Source of the DNA: Halanaerobiales bacterium
GTDB taxonomy: Bacteria > Bacillota > Halanaerobiia > Halanaerobiales > DTU029
DNA: 64,000 nucleotides
NCBI GenBank assembly: GCA_029981855.1
Contig: JARRCS010000004.1
Location: forward strand, 26,074 to 90,073
Direction: 5' to 3'
Shown: piece after piece, positions 6,864 to 16,730 of the stretch
Layout of the letters: every line of letters starts with the position of its first letter
Numbering within the stretch: the stretch's first letter is position 1
The notes under the pieces: generated by a model
What the model was told of the DNA's origin: nothing
The model's database searches: none
Seen by the model: only the letters and a program-made list of their open reading frames with translations
Made by a program: the position numbers and the translations under genes

Positions 6864-8933
6864 TTAACTCACCGTCCCTGTAATTTCGATCTGAGTATCT
6901 GGCTCCAGTTCATTATAGGATAAGACAATTAATTCCGGTAGGGAGCGATAGGTTATTTCTTTTAAAGGTCTTCTAAGCACTGGAACCGTCAGGATAACCG
7001 GTTCATGCCCCTGTTCCAGAAGACCCCTCATACATTCAGCTATTTTTTCTAAGAGGGTCTGGACAGCCTGGGGGTCCAGGGCTAAATAATTACCTTGATC
7101 AGACTCTTCCAGAGCCTGGCTTAAGTTATCTTCCAGCTGGGGATCAATGCTGGCAGCATAGAGCTTGCCGTCATCTTCCCGGTATCTACTGGTAATCTGT
7201 CTCGAAAGAGACTGTCTGACATACTCCGTTAAGAGCTGAATATCCTTTGTTTTGGGAGCATAATCAGCCAGGGTCTCCAGAATGGTTATCAGGTTGTTGA
7301 TCGGGATTCCCTCCCAGAGCAGATTCTGTAACACCTTCTGGATCTCCCCCAGGGTCATTAAATCGGGCAGCAGTTCCTCTACTACCGCTGAATAATCATC
7401 CCTGATATTATCAATTAATTCCTTAACCTCCTGTCGGCCCAGCAATTCATAGGCGTGTTTCTTAATGACTTCGGTGAGATGGGTAGCCATCACCGAAGGG
7501 GGATCAACAACCGTATAATTGGCCATCTCGGCCTCCTCCCTCTTCTCTTCACTAATCCAGATAGCGGGAGTACCGAAGGCAGGTTCTGTTGTTTCCACTC
7601 CCTTAAGTTCTTTAGTGGTAATTCCCGAATCCATAGCCAGATAATGATCAGGAAGGATCTCGTATCTGCTAATCTCCACACCCTTTAGCTTGATCCGGTA
7701 GACATTGGGTTCTAACTGCAAATTATCTAAAATCCTGACCGGGGGAATAACTAATCCCAGTTCCATAGCCATCTGCCGTCTGACCATTGCCACCCTGTTC
7801 AAAAAATCACCACCCTGTTCGGGTAATACCAGAGAGATAAGGTTATACCCTACCTCAACCTCCATGGGGTCGACCTTTAATAAATTACCAAGCTCCTCCA
7901 TCTGAGGCCTCCGCGAACCGGGTATTTCCTCTCCTTCCCGGACCTCTTTCTCTTCCTCCCGGATCTGCTTGCCTTTCAAGAGATAACCTACACCGCCTAT
8001 TAATAAAGCCAGTACTAGAAAGGGAATTGTTGGCAATCCGGGCATAAAGGCCAGGACGGCTAATACCCCACTGGCAATCCAGAGGGCCTTAGGCTGGCCG
8101 GTAAGCTGGCCCGTCATCTCTTCCCCCATATTTGAATCTGAAGCGGCCCTGGTAACTACCAGGCCTGTAGCTGTTGAGATCAAAAGAGCAGGTATCTGAC
8201 TAACCAGACCATCACCTACTGTTAATAAGGTATAGGTTTGGGCGGCATCTGCCAGCGGCATACCCTGCTGGACCACCCCAATAACCAGACCACCAACAAT
8301 ATTGATGGCCGTAATGATCATCCCGGCGATGGCATCTCCCTTGACAAACTTGCTGGCACCATCCATGGCCCCGTAGAAATCAGCCTCCTGGCGGATCTTC
8401 TCCCTCTGTTCCTGGGCCTCTTTTTCATTGATAATACCGGCATTAAGGTCAGCATCAATACTCATCTGTTTACCGGGCATAGCATCCAGAGTAAAACGGG
8501 CGGCAACCTCCGCTACCCTTTCGGCACCTCTGGTAATGACAATAAATTGAATCACGATTAAAATCAAAAAGATTATCAGTCCGACTACATAATTACCACC
8601 CACAACAAAATTACCAAAACTCATGATGATCTTACCCGCATACCCCTGTCCCAGAATTAACCTGGTTGTTGAAACATTGAGGCCCAGCCTGAAGATGGTC
8701 GCAAATAAGAGCAGGGAGGGGAAAACAGAAAACTGCAGCGGTTCGATAATATAGATACTGACCAGGATTACTACTATGGAAAAGGTGATATTGGTAGCCA
8801 GCAAAATATCCATTAAAAAGGTCGGTAGGGGGATGATGAACATAATAACTATCCCTACTACAGTCAGGGCAAAGATAACATCGCTATTCTGATTAAATTG
8901 TCTTACTACCAGATTCTCTGATGTAGTTGGCAT
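6864..8933 (-). CDS. flhA: Flagellar type III export gate protein FlhA
   Basis: 689 residues, standard length. The N-terminal third holds about eight membrane helices and the FHIPEP-family core (FRLGLNVSTTRLILG, then GNFVVGGNYVVG). The cytoplasmic half (from about residue 340) docks chaperone-substrate complexes and ends in the conserved C-terminal domain. FlhA forms a nonameric ring under the export gate and uses the proton motive force. It lies between flhB and flhF in the usual Bacillota order and is preceded by a 41-base gap after flhB. Confidence 0.96.
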   Translation of the reverse strand: MPTTSENLVVRQFNQNSDVIFALTVVGIVIMFIIPLPTFLMDILLATNITFSIVVILVSIYIIEPLQFSVFPSLLLFATIFRLGLNVSTTRLILGQGYAGKIIMSFGNFVVGGNYVVGLIIFLILIVIQFIVITRGAERVAEVAARFTLDAMPGKQMSIDADLNAGIINEKEAQEQREKIRQEADFYGAMDGASKFVKGDAIAGMIITAINIVGGLVIGVVQQGMPLADAAQTYTLLTVGDGLVSQIPALLISTATGLVVTRAASDSNMGEEMTGQLTGQPKALWIASGVLAVLAFMPGLPTIPFLVLALLIGGVGYLLKGKQIREEEKEVREGEEIPGSRRPQMEELGNLLKVDPMEVEVGYNLISLVLPEQGGDFLNRVAMVRRQMAMELGLVIPPVRILDNLQLEPNVYRIKLKGVEISRYEILPDHYLAMDSGITTKELKGVETTEPAFGTPAIWISEEKREEAEMANYTVVDPPSVMATHLTEVIKKHAYELLGRQEVKELIDNIRDDYSAVVEELLPDLMTLGEIQKVLQNLLWEGIPINNLITILETLADYAPKTKDIQLLTEYVRQSLSRQITSRYREDDGKLYAASIDPQLEDNLSQALEESDQGNYLALDPQAVQTLLEKIAECMRGLLEQGHEPVILTVPVLRRPLKEITYRSLPELIVLSYNELEPDTQIEITGTVS

Positions 8934-8974
8934 TACCTAAGCCACCCTTCCCTTGTAGTTTTCAAGTATTCCTA

Positions 8975-10027
8975 TCAAAGTTTCTTATTGTTCCTGTATA
9001 CAAAAGCCAGTACCTCAGCCACGGCCTGATAGAGGTCAGGCGGTATCTCATCACCAATCTCGGTGGTTTCATTTAAGGCCCTGGCCAGGGGTTTATTCTC
9101 CACAATCTCGATGCCCAGCTCCTCAGCCCTTTCCTTAATCTTTTGGGCAATAAAGCCCTCACCTTTGGCCACAACAACAGGGACTTCCATCGTCTCGATT
9201 TTAAACTTCAGGGCAACTGCAATATGGGTCGGGTTGGTGATTACCACATCTGCTTCCTCCATCGCCCTGATCATCCGGTTCATACTCACCTGTAGTTGTA
9301 TCTGCCGCCGTTTTGACTTGATTTTGGGGTCACCCTCATATTGCTTGTACTCGTCCTTCACCTCCTGTTTGGTCATCCTGAGGTTTTTCATAAATTCCCA
9401 GCGCTGGTAGATGTAATCGGCTATCCCGAGGATGATTAAAAAGATAATGATATTAACGGTAATCCGGAAGATGAGATTACCGACAAATAACAGGGCCGGT
9501 TCAATCCCCTGCTGGCTTAAGGTAACTAAATGGGGCCAGGAATTCTTAAGCTGCAAATAGGTTAAAAAACCGATTAAGATGGCCTTTGCTAGTGATTTAA
9601 ATAATTCCACTACCGACTTCAGGGAAAACAACCTTTTGGCACCCTCAAGAGGATTAATCTTGCTTAACTTTGGCTGAATAACCTTGAGAGTAAAGAGAGG
9701 CCCTACCTGAAGAAAGCTGATTAAAACACCAATTATGGCCGAAACAAGCAGTACCGGACCAACCAGTCTGGCAATAAAGAAGAAACTATCTGTAATCAGG
9801 GTTAAAGAATTGGCCTTTGTCAGATCCGGTAGCCGGGATAATGATAGGTACATGGTCATCCTGCCTAAGAGGGACTGCAGCAGATTATTAAAGATTAGAT
9901 ACAGGACCAGAAAACTACCCAGCAGGGTGAAGGCTGAATTTAATTCCTGACTCTTAGCAACCTGCCCTTCTTCCCTTGCCTTTTGCAGCCGCCTCGGCGT
10001 CGGTTTTTCTGTTTTCTCACCGGGCAT
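8975..10027 (-). CDS. flhB: Flagellar export switch protein FlhB
   Basis: 350 residues. The N-terminus KTEKPTPRRLQKAREEGQVA is typical of FlhB; four membrane helices lie between about residues 30 and 210. The cytoplasmic domain has the autocleavage site NPTH in VVITNPTHIAVALKF, needed to switch export from rod/hook to filament substrates, a step signalled by FliK. The gene is separated from fliR by 154 bases containing an intergenic repeat, the longest gap in the export block. Confidence 0.96.
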   Translation of the reverse strand: MPGEKTEKPTPRRLQKAREEGQVAKSQELNSAFTLLGSFLVLYLIFNNLLQSLLGRMTMYLSLSRLPDLTKANSLTLITDSFFFIARLVGPVLLVSAIIGVLISFLQVGPLFTLKVIQPKLSKINPLEGAKRLFSLKSVVELFKSLAKAILIGFLTYLQLKNSWPHLVTLSQQGIEPALLFVGNLIFRITVNIIIFLIILGIADYIYQRWEFMKNLRMTKQEVKDEYKQYEGDPKIKSKRRQIQLQVSMNRMIRAMEEADVVITNPTHIAVALKFKIETMEVPVVVAKGEGFIAQKIKERAEELGIEIVENKPLARALNETTEIGDEIPPDLYQAVAEVLAFVYRNNKKL

Positions 10028-10111
10028 AACCTCACCCGGTACTCAAATCCGTATAAACGTAAGATTATCGGACTCTTTCCCGGACTCCTCCCTTCTATTC
10101 ATTAGGATAAA

Positions 10112-10187
10112 TTAATGCCTCACTTTGTTCGGCAACTTACTTTACTTTCAAACAACTGCAAATAGATGTTAGGGAGATGTTTCACGA
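10112..10187 (-). repeat. Intergenic repeat copy 2 (fliR/flhB gap)
   Basis: Plus-strand core AACTGCAAATAGATGTTAGG begins at about 10153 and matches copy 1 closely; 16 bases (AAACAACTGCAAATAG) are identical between the two. The flank CTCACTTTGTTCGGCAACTT matches copy 1 (TTACTTCATTCAGCAACT) with few changes. The end TTCACG reaches into the fliR stop codon. The remaining part of the gap down to flhB has no clear gene or promoter. Confidence 0.6.
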
Positions 10188-10964
10188 TAATAACCCAATC
10201 AGCTTAAAAATCTCTTCATACATATCCTGAAAGAGGTCCCTGAAACAATAGATGATAAAATGCAGGGAAAACATCAGGACGATAAAACCGATTAATATTT
10301 TCAGAGGCAGACCGACGATAAAGATATTCATTTGAGGTATGGTTCTGACCAGAAAGCCAAAGATAATATCGGCAATAAAGAGGGTGGCAATTACCGGTAG
10401 TGCTATCTTAAAAGCCAGCAGAAAGAGATTACCGGTAGTTCTAAAGATATATTCCATGGTCATGGAATTAAAGACTGCCCCTCCCAGAGGTATCAACTCA
10501 AAACTATGGTATAAGGCCTGAAGCAATAGATGATGTCCGTTTATACTCAGGAATAAGAAAACAGCCAGTATATTCTTGAACTGTCCCATCAGCGGCATCG
10601 TATCCCCCTGAACCGGGTCAGCAACATTAACTATGGCAAAACCCATCCTGAGATCGATAAAGCGGCCGGCCAGTTGAATGGCAGCAAAGGAAAGATAGGC
10701 AATAAACCCAATGGTAAAACCAATACTCAACTCCCTGATGATATCAATAAATATTATTAATTCATCTACCGGTACCATTAAGGACCGGGAATTTGCCAGT
10801 AAGGGCAGGGTAATTATAGACAGAAAGAAAGCCAGTCCGATTTTTACCCTGACGGGGATTACCCTGCTACCGAAAACAGGAGCCAGCAAAAAAAGTCCAA
10901 TATATCTTATCAGGATCAGGACAAAAAGATAGGTATAATTGCTTAAAATCTTACCCAGAGCCAT
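10182..10964 (-). CDS. fliR: Flagellar export gate protein FliR
   Basis: 260 residues, almost wholly membrane-embedded, with about six hydrophobic segments. The conserved FliR/SpaR features are present, including an RVKIGLAFFLSIITLPLL stretch and the ELSIGFTIGFIAYLSFAAIQ segment with the following GRFIDLRMGFA. FliR joins FliP5 and FliQ4 to form the helical export gate. Follows fliQ with a 12-base gap. Confidence 0.94.
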   Translation of the reverse strand: MALGKILSNYTYLFVLILIRYIGLFLLAPVFGSRVIPVRVKIGLAFFLSIITLPLLANSRSLMVPVDELIIFIDIIRELSIGFTIGFIAYLSFAAIQLAGRFIDLRMGFAIVNVADPVQGDTMPLMGQFKNILAVFLFLSINGHHLLLQALYHSFELIPLGGAVFNSMTMEYIFRTTGNLFLLAFKIALPVIATLFIADIIFGFLVRTIPQMNIFIVGLPLKILIGFIVLMFSLHFIIYCFRDLFQDMYEEIFKLIGLLS

Positions 10965-10976
10965 TCAAAAATCATC

Positions 10977-11255
10977 CTAACCGATATACTGAGGTATACT
11001 TCGAAAGAGATTGGTTACAAAATCAACCATTGTAGATAACATCCAGGGCCCGAAGATAGCTATTGAGAGCAGAATGACCAGAATCTTAGGGATAAAAGCC
11101 AGGGTCTGCTCCTGGATCTGGGTAGTAGCCTGAAAGATAGCTACCAGTAAACCGGTCAGGAGACCGAGGCCCATAATAGGGGCAATAATAAGTAAAACCG
11201 TGTAAATACTCTCTTTTCCGATACTAATAACTATAGACTGATCCAAATAAATCAC
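10977..11255 (-). CDS. fliQ: Flagellar export gate protein FliQ
   Basis: 92 residues with two membrane helices joined by a short charged loop, the standard FliQ hairpin. The family motif GLLVAIFQATTQIQEQTLAF is clear, followed by PKILVILL. FliQ packs around the FliP-FliR core of the export gate. Separated from fliP by 5 bases, so likely translationally coupled. Confidence 0.94.
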   Translation of the reverse strand: MIYLDQSIVISIGKESIYTVLLIIAPIMGLGLLTGLLVAIFQATTQIQEQTLAFIPKILVILLSIAIFGPWMLSTMVDFVTNLFRSIPQYIG

Positions 11256-11260
11256 CCGTT

Positions 11261-12031
11261 TCAGTTAAAGGTCTTGATTAAGGTCTCAATCACCAGATAC
11301 CAGCCGTCTACTAAAATAAAAAGCAGCAGCTTAAAGGGCAGGGAGATCATTACCGGAGGCAGCATCAACATCCCCATTGACATCAGGATACTGGCCACAA
11401 CCATATCGACCATTAAAAAGGGAAGATAGATCATAAAACCAATCTGAAAGGCACTCTTTAATTCACTGATCACAAAGGCTGGAATCAGAACATGTAACGG
11501 TATCTGGGACCTGTTCTGTGGCCGCTCCATTTTGGCCAGGTCAACAAAGAGGGCCAGGTCCTTCTCCCTGGTCTGTTTGAACATAAACTCCCGGACCGGT
11601 TCGACCCCTCTGCTATAAGCCTCCTCCATACTAATTTCATCATGAAGATAGGGCTGGATAGCCTCAGTATTAACCCTCTGCCAGACCGGAGCCATAATAA
11701 AGATGGTTAGAAAGATGGCCAGTCCGATCAGGACCTGGTTAGGAGGCATTCTCTGGGTAGCCAGGGCATTCCTGATTAAAGCCAGAACCACAATAATCCG
11801 GGTAAAGGAGGTAAGCATGATCAGGATTGCCGGAGCCAGCGAGAGAACTGTTAAAAGTAATAATATCTGTAATGATAGAACCAGGTCTTCTCCCTCCGCC
11901 TCCCCGACGCCCGAACCATTAATCTCCAGCCTTATATCCGGTAACCGGAATTCCTGGGCGTAACCCCTTAGGGGTATAAAGAGAATTACTATCAGGAGTA
12001 TAATTATGGCTAATAATCTTCGCCTAGTCAT
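11261..12031 (-). CDS. fliP: Flagellar export gate protein FliP
   Basis: About 256 residues. A cleavable signal peptide is visible ([18 protein letters not shown] to about GYAQ), followed by the FliP core with [39 protein letters not shown], and the conserved [20 protein letters not shown] near the C-terminus. Five FliP copies form the core of the export gate. The ATG at 12031 overlaps the fliO end; an in-frame GTG at 12040 would add three residues before the signal peptide and is less likely. Confidence 0.94.
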   Translation of the reverse strand: MTRRRLLAIIILLIVILFIPLRGYAQEFRLPDIRLEINGSGVGEAEGEDLVLSLQILLLLTVLSLAPAILIMLTSFTRIIVVLALIRNALATQRMPPNQVLIGLAIFLTIFIMAPVWQRVNTEAIQPYLHDEISMEEAYSRGVEPVREFMFKQTREKDLALFVDLAKMERPQNRSQIPLHVLIPAFVISELKSAFQIGFMIYLPFLMVDMVVASILMSMGMLMLPPVMISLPFKLLLFILVDGWYLVIETLIKTFN

Positions 12032-12365
12032 GCTGATCACGCCTGCTACCCTTAATTAAATCCTGCAGATAATCCTTAAAGCCCCTCTCCAGAGAAGTTT
12101 TAATCTCACTAAATTCGGTTTTACTCCAGCTGTCGATAACCTCTACTCTACTTTCACTAATACCCAGTAATAAAACCCTATCCTCTACCTTAATCAGGGT
12201 TAAACCTGTCTTGGGCCCAAGATAGACCCGCTCTAAAACGTGAATATAACGGCCATCAGTCTGCCCGGTAAACCTGTTCTTCAAAAGATTGGCCAGTAAA
12301 TAGATTATTCCCAGTACCAGAGCTAAATAAAAGATTATCTTCACTGTCTCCAGGGCATAATTCAT
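12024..12365 (-). CDS. fliO: Flagellar biosynthetic protein FliO (FliZ-type)
   Basis: 113 residues with one N-terminal membrane helix (about 7-26) followed by a small cytoplasmic SH3-like domain ([20 protein letters not shown], then [13 protein letters not shown]). This is the FliO/FliZ family pattern. FliO helps the FliP complex assemble and does not remain in the gate. Poorly conserved, but position between fliY and fliP supports the call. Overlaps fliP by 8 bases. Confidence 0.87.
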   Translation of the reverse strand: MNYALETVKIIFYLALVLGIIYLLANLLKNRFTGQTDGRYIHVLERVYLGPKTGLTLIKVEDRVLLLGISESRVEVIDSWSKTEFSEIKTSLERGFKDYLQDLIKGSRRDQHD

Positions 12366-12379
12366 CTCTATACTGCTCC

Positions 12380-13546
12380 TTAAACATTATTTATTCTCTC
12401 CAGCGGGCTGACAATATCCTTGACCCGGAAACCGAAATTCTCGTCAATAACTACTACCTCTCCCTTGGCTATCAGTTTGCCATTCACCAGCAGGTCAACA
12501 GGTTCACCGGCCAGTTTGTCCAGCTCAATGATAGAACCCTCACCTAAATCCAGAATCTCCTTGATGGTCATCCGGCTTTTACCCAGCTGAACCGTCACCT
12601 GAAGGGGAACATCCTGAATTAATTCCATATTGTGGGGTAAAGGTGCCGGGGTACTTTCGTCAAAATCGGGAAACTTGGCCCTCTTAACCCCGACTACCTC
12701 TTCTCTAATGGTACTTCCTCTTCTTTGCTCTATAGAAAGATCCTGCTTTGCAGAGAGATTAGTGGTAACATAGTCTGTTTCCGGTTTATCCTGCATTCGC
12801 CTGACTACCTCTCTCTCAACTTCAGCCTGCACCCGGTCATCCTGGGGGTTACCATTCTTGGCCGTTAGGCCTCCGCCATTTGCCTCCATCAACCTGGCAG
12901 CAAACCGTTTGCTAAATTCCAGGGGGGCTAGCTGTTTAAAACTGCTATCAACAAGGTTGCCTATTTTCAGCCGGAAGGAGGTATCAACAATCTGTTCATC
13001 TGCACTGAAATATTCATCCTGAGAAATTGCTTCATTTAAATCCAGATAATCGGTTTCCGGCGGGCTGATATTGACAACATCGTTAATGATACTGGAGATT
13101 GCTGTCGAGGAAGAACCCATCATCTGGTTCATAGCCTCCCCGACAGCACTGAGATGAATCTCATCCAGCTCTATATCCTTACTGCTACCATCCCCTCCCA
13201 TCATTAGATCGGCAATAATTGCGGCATCCTCTTCCTTAATAATCAGGAGATTCATACCCTCCAGGCCGCTAGTATACTTCACCTTGACCAGGACACAGGG
13301 ACGCTCATACTGAGCGCTAATCTCGCCAAAGGTAGCAATACTTACTTCAGGAGCGGTTATCTCTACCTTTTGATCCAGGATTGTATAGAGGGCGGTGGCA
13401 GCTGAACCCATAGCAATATTACCAACCTCACCCAGAACATCCTTCTCCTCTTCAGTAAGCTGTTGACCATTGCTTTTATTACTAATCAGAGCATCGATCT
13501 CTTCCTGTGACAGGATGTTATTATGATCACTCAACTTCTTCACCAT
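12380..13546 (-). CDS. fliY: Flagellar motor switch phosphatase FliY (CheC-FliN fusion)
   Basis: 388 residues. The N-terminal LSQEEIDALI repeats the FliM-like CheY-P-binding peptide. A CheC-like phosphatase domain follows (TEEEKDVLGEVGNIAMGSAA, a second helix pair AVGEAMNQMMG) with the E...N pairs expected for CheY-P hydrolysis. The C-terminal 80 residues form the SpoA/FliN domain (VPLQVTVQLGKSRMTIKEIL). In Bacillota this protein replaces FliN in the C-ring and removes phosphate from CheY-P. It overlaps the fliM end by 20 bases; the exact start is not certain because the in-frame GTG at 13543 and TTG at 13534 are also possible. Confidence 0.93.
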   Translation of the reverse strand: MVKKLSDHNNILSQEEIDALISNKSNGQQLTEEEKDVLGEVGNIAMGSAATALYTILDQKVEITAPEVSIATFGEISAQYERPCVLVKVKYTSGLEGMNLLIIKEEDAAIIADLMMGGDGSSKDIELDEIHLSAVGEAMNQMMGSSSTAISSIINDVVNISPPETDYLDLNEAISQDEYFSADEQIVDTSFRLKIGNLVDSSFKQLAPLEFSKRFAARLMEANGGGLTAKNGNPQDDRVQAEVEREVVRRMQDKPETDYVTTNLSAKQDLSIEQRRGSTIREEVVGVKRAKFPDFDESTPAPLPHNMELIQDVPLQVTVQLGKSRMTIKEILDLGEGSIIELDKLAGEPVDLLVNGKLIAKGEVVVIDENFGFRVKDIVSPLERINNV

Positions 13547-14528
13547 CCTCTTCTAGATCTACTACATCGGTAATCTTGACTGCCATATGTTTCTTTGAGG
13601 TGCCGGCAATACCTTTAAATTTTATATAGTTACCGATCCTGATATCAACCTTCTCATCGGTTCTCTTATCCAGTTTAATGACATCACCTGTTTGTAGATA
13701 CAGAAGTTCAGCAACTGTCAGTTCGGCACTACCCAATTCAGCAAATAGGTCGATCCTGGCCCGTTTGACTCTATCCTTTAAGGCCTTAAGATGACTGGCA
13801 GTCTGTTCTGCCCTGGTATTGGAGAACCACTGCTGGGCATTAAGTCTATCGACAATGGGCTCGATCATAATATAGGGTATACAGATATTAATCAGGCCTT
13901 CCTGATCGGCTATCCTTGCAGTCATGGTTATTAAAATAGTCATATCATTGCCCGGGACAATCTGGGTAAACTGGGGATTGGATTCAATCTCCCTTAACCT
14001 GGGGGTAACCCTGATAATATTTTCCCAGGCCTCCGGAAAACCGCTCAAAAACCAGTTGATTACCTTTCTTAAAACAACCTTCTCTATATCGGTAAAAGGC
14101 CTGACCTTATCAAAGGCCTTACCCATCCCCCCGAATAAACGGTCAATAATGACAAAGCCGATATCGGGATTAATCTCAAATATAAACTGCCCGTTAAAGG
14201 GCTCCAGATCACTAATACCCATAATAGTTGGCTCGGGGAGTGAGCGAATAAACTCTTCATAAGATAACTGCTCGATCGAGGCCACCTCAAAATTAACCAA
14301 AGTTCTTAACTGGGTTGAAAGAATGGTGGTTAACAGCCGGGCCAGATTCTCATGAATCATCTGTAAGGTACGCATCTGTTCTTTGGATAGTTTATCAGGA
14401 CGGCGAAAATCATAGGTTTTAACCTGCTGGTCTTCCGTTTCCTTTTTCATCTCCTCTACATCTACATCACCTGATGACAGGGCTGAGATTAGCGAATCTA
14501 TCTCACTCTGACTTAAAATATCAGCCAT
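13527..14528 (-). CDS. fliM: Flagellar motor switch protein FliM
   Basis: 333 residues. The N-terminal LSQSEIDSLISAL is the CheY-P-binding peptide. The middle CheC-like domain lacks the phosphatase residue pairs but has the FliM signature PEPTIMGISDLEPFNG and RLFGG, and a C-terminal SpoA domain (GSAELTVAELLYLQTGDVIK). FliM forms the C-ring wall, binds FliG and passes the CheY signal to rotation. Co-transcribed with fliY (20-base overlap). Confidence 0.96.
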   Translation of the reverse strand: MADILSQSEIDSLISALSSGDVDVEEMKKETEDQQVKTYDFRRPDKLSKEQMRTLQMIHENLARLLTTILSTQLRTLVNFEVASIEQLSYEEFIRSLPEPTIMGISDLEPFNGQFIFEINPDIGFVIIDRLFGGMGKAFDKVRPFTDIEKVVLRKVINWFLSGFPEAWENIIRVTPRLREIESNPQFTQIVPGNDMTILITMTARIADQEGLINICIPYIMIEPIVDRLNAQQWFSNTRAEQTASHLKALKDRVKRARIDLFAELGSAELTVAELLYLQTGDVIKLDKRTDEKVDIRIGNYIKFKGIAGTSKKHMAVKITDVVDLEEDGEEVE

Positions 14529-14540
14529 TTATTTCCCCTC

Positions 14541-14990
14541 CTACTGAACGACGAACTGGGTAAACCAGACATTCTTAATCTTACCAGTAGATAATACCTG
14601 ATTAAGCCTTGTCACTATTTGATTCTTAATCACCCTGGCCCCGGGCTCCTCAATATCAGCCAGTTTCTGTTCCCGCAAAATGGTAATTATAATATCGCGC
14701 AACTGGGGGCTCCTTTTATCAAGCTCTTCAACTACCCTTTTTTCATCTACCTCAACCACAATACTGGCCCTGATATACTGATACCCCCCTGAGCCAGCAA
14801 GGTTAACCACAAAATCCCCCAGGGTATAGGTAGGTCCTATATCATCAGGTGTTACTGCAGCCTCTTCCCCTTTATCGGAATTAAAATAGGTCATCAGGCC
14901 GTAACTGGTAGCACCGGCAATTAAAATCATCACTATTCCCAGGACAATGATTGTTTTTAAATTTATAGCTGAATCCTTACCATCGGCCAT
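14541..14990 (-). CDS. fliL: Flagellar basal-body associated protein FliL
   Basis: 149 residues with a short cytoplasmic N-terminus, one membrane helix (about 11-31) and an extracytoplasmic stomatin-like domain (PTYLGDFVVNL, LRDIIITILREQK, ARVIKNQIVTRLNQVL). FliL rings the stator units and tunes torque and stator recruitment. It lies directly between motB and fliM, the standard place. Confidence 0.92.
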   Translation of the reverse strand: MADGKDSAINLKTIIVLGIVMILIAGATSYGLMTYFNSDKGEEAAVTPDDIGPTYTLGDFVVNLAGSGGYQYIRASIVVEVDEKRVVEELDKRSPQLRDIIITILREQKLADIEEPGARVIKNQIVTRLNQVLSTGKIKNVWFTQFVVQ

Positions 14991-14991
14991 T

Positions 14992-15717
14992 TTATTCCTC
15001 CTGTCTATTTATTGAATTTAGGATAACAATCTCAACCCTCCTATTTTTAGCCCGGTGTTCCGGAGTATCATTGCTATAAAGGGGTCTATACTCGGAGTAA
15101 CCTGCAGCCGATAATCTGTCCGGAGAAATATTATGGTTTTCAATAAAGAACTTAATCACATTGGTGGCTCTGGTGGTAGAAAGCTCCCAGTTAGAAGGAA
15201 ACTGCTCATTATTGATCGGTAAGTTATCGGTATGCCCTTCTACCATAATATCATTGGGTATACCTTTAATGGAAGTGGCAATCTCATGTAAAATCTTTTC
15301 CCCCTCGGGTTTAATCTCGGCTTTTCCCAGATCATATAAGATCTGACCTGTCAATCTTACTACCAGACCCCTTCTGGTTATTTCCATACTTACATTATTC
15401 TGCAAACCCTGTTCTTTTATGTACTGACTGAGCTCCCCCATTACCTTGTTTAAATTTGTCTGGGAGGGATTGAATCTATCCCCCTTTAAACCCTTAGAAA
15501 CCAAAGTGTCCTCGGAGATTGTCCGACCCCCATCCAGAACCCCCAGCTGGGCCTTGAGGGCAGCAATAAAACCCTGAAATTTCTCTAAATCCATCACCGA
15601 AAAGGAATAGAGGAGGACAAAGAAGACTAATAACAGGGTCATCATATCTCCATAAGTAGTCATCCAGGCAGGGGAACCCTTTTTAACCTTTTCCTCTTTG
15701 TTTTTCTCTCTAGGCAT
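14992..15717 (-). CDS. motB: Stator protein MotB
   Basis: 241 residues. A single membrane helix (about 19-43) contains the proton-binding-type segment WMTTYGDMMTLLLVFFVLL with the essential Asp. After a plug and linker region comes an OmpA-like peptidoglycan-binding domain with VEGHTDNLPI and RATNVIKFF. Whether the stator uses protons or sodium cannot be settled from sequence by eye. It overlaps motA by 8 bases. Confidence 0.95.
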   Translation of the reverse strand: MPREKNKEEKVKKGSPAWMTTYGDMMTLLLVFFVLLYSFSVMDLEKFQGFIAALKAQLGVLDGGRTISEDTLVSKGLKGDRFNPSQTNLNKVMGELSQYIKEQGLQNNVSMEITRRGLVVRLTGQILYDLGKAEIKPEGEKILHEIATSIKGIPNDIMVEGHTDNLPINNEQFPSNWELSTTRATNVIKFFIENHNISPDRLSAAGYSEYRPLYSNDTPEHRAKNRRVEIVILNSINRQEE

Positions 15718-16510
15718 TCTCTCCCACCGCCGAGGTTCCTATTTCAGCTTCTATCTCCTCTTCACTACCTCCCTGGGCCAGAAAGGCAGATAATTTCTCC
15801 TCAACAATCCGGGGATTTTCTCCGGCCTGAATCGATAATATACCCTCGATCATAACCTCTTTCATCAGTATCTCTTCTTCACTCTTCTCTCTTAATTTAC
15901 CGGCTAAGGGGATAAATAAGAGATTTGCCAGCAAGGCCCCATAAAGGGTGGTAATTAAGGCAACGGCCATACCGGAGCCCAAATTACTAGGATCATCCAG
16001 TTTACTCAACATCTGAATTAAACCGATTAAGGTACCAATCATTCCGAAGGCCGGTGAGAGCTGGCCCATTGTATCAAAAATACTCTGTCCCCTGGTATGC
16101 CTTTCTTCCAGAAAGGTAAGCCTTGTTTCCAGGATGTTCCTAACCAGATCAGGATCTGTACCATCAACAACTAGCTGGATTCCTTTCTGTAAAAAGGTAT
16201 CATCAATCTCCATAACATCCTGTTCCAGGGCCAGCAGGCCTTCCCTCCTGGCCTTTTCGGCAAATCCCACCAGAATATCAATGATCTCGGTGGGGTTTAT
16301 ATTACTATTCTGCAGGGCAATCCTGACCAGCTGAGGGAGCTTCATTAATTCGGGTAGAGAATAACTGACCATGGTACCGGCTAGAGTCCCCCCCAGGACG
16401 ATCAGAATTGAGTCCAGATTAAAAAAGATAATGGCATTGCCCCCGAGTATAATAGCCCCACCCAGAAGGACTACTCCGACAACAATACCAATAACCGTAG
16501 CTAAATCCAT
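15710..16510 (-). CDS. motA: Stator protein MotA
   Basis: 266 residues with four membrane helices and the MotA/TolQ core: GTLAGTMVSYSLPELMKL after helix two, a large cytoplasmic loop with FDTMGQLSPAFGMIGTLIGL leading into helix three, and MAVALITTLYGALLANLLFI. MotA surrounds MotB in a 5:2 stator and drives FliG. The motA-motB pair inside the hook-to-switch operon is usual in clostridia, unlike the separate motAB of Bacillus. Confidence 0.96.
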   Translation of the reverse strand: MDLATVIGIVVGVVLLGGAIILGGNAIIFFNLDSILIVLGGTLAGTMVSYSLPELMKLPQLVRIALQNSNINPTEIIDILVGFAEKARREGLLALEQDVMEIDDTFLQKGIQLVVDGTDPDLVRNILETRLTFLEERHTRGQSIFDTMGQLSPAFGMIGTLIGLIQMLSKLDDPSNLGSGMAVALITTLYGALLANLLFIPLAGKLREKSEEEILMKEVMIEGILSIQAGENPRIVEEKLSAFLAQGGSEEEIEAEIGTSAVGENA

Positions 16511-16514
16511 TACC

Positions 16515-16718
16515 TCACCCCTTTTCTATCCTCAAACCTGCTAAGGTTTTCCGCCGGTAAGTAATTACTTTCTCAATTATCTCATCGATGCTGTCCAAAA
16601 CTATTACCTTTCTGCCTGTTGTTAGAAAGATTATGGTATCAGGGGTGGCTTTAACAGTTTCGATTAGTTCGGCATTCACCACCAGCTCTTCTCCGTTAAT
16701 TTTAGTTACCTTGATCAT
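16515..16718 (-). CDS. FlbD/SwrD family protein
   Basis: 67 residues from the ATG at 16718. Sequence MIKVTKINGEELVVNAELIE and a following TPDTIIFLTTGRKVIV are typical of the FlbD/SwrD family, small proteins encoded after flgE in Bacillota. In Bacillus subtilis SwrD raises flagellar torque by an effect on the stators; the motA gene follows here by 5 bases, which fits. The GTG at 16727 lies inside the AAGGGGTGG ribosome site and is not the start. Confidence 0.88.
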   Translation of the reverse strand: MIKVTKINGEELVVNAELIETVKATPDTIIFLTTGRKVIVLDSIDEIIEKVITYRRKTLAGLRIEKG

Positions 16719-16730
16719 ATTAGCCACCCC

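Noticed and set aside
10060-10080. TCCGATAA on the minus strand in the fliR/flhB gap as a sigma-28 -10 element
   Set aside because: The -35 position 15 bases upstream reads GGAG rather than TAAA, so the promoter is not credible.
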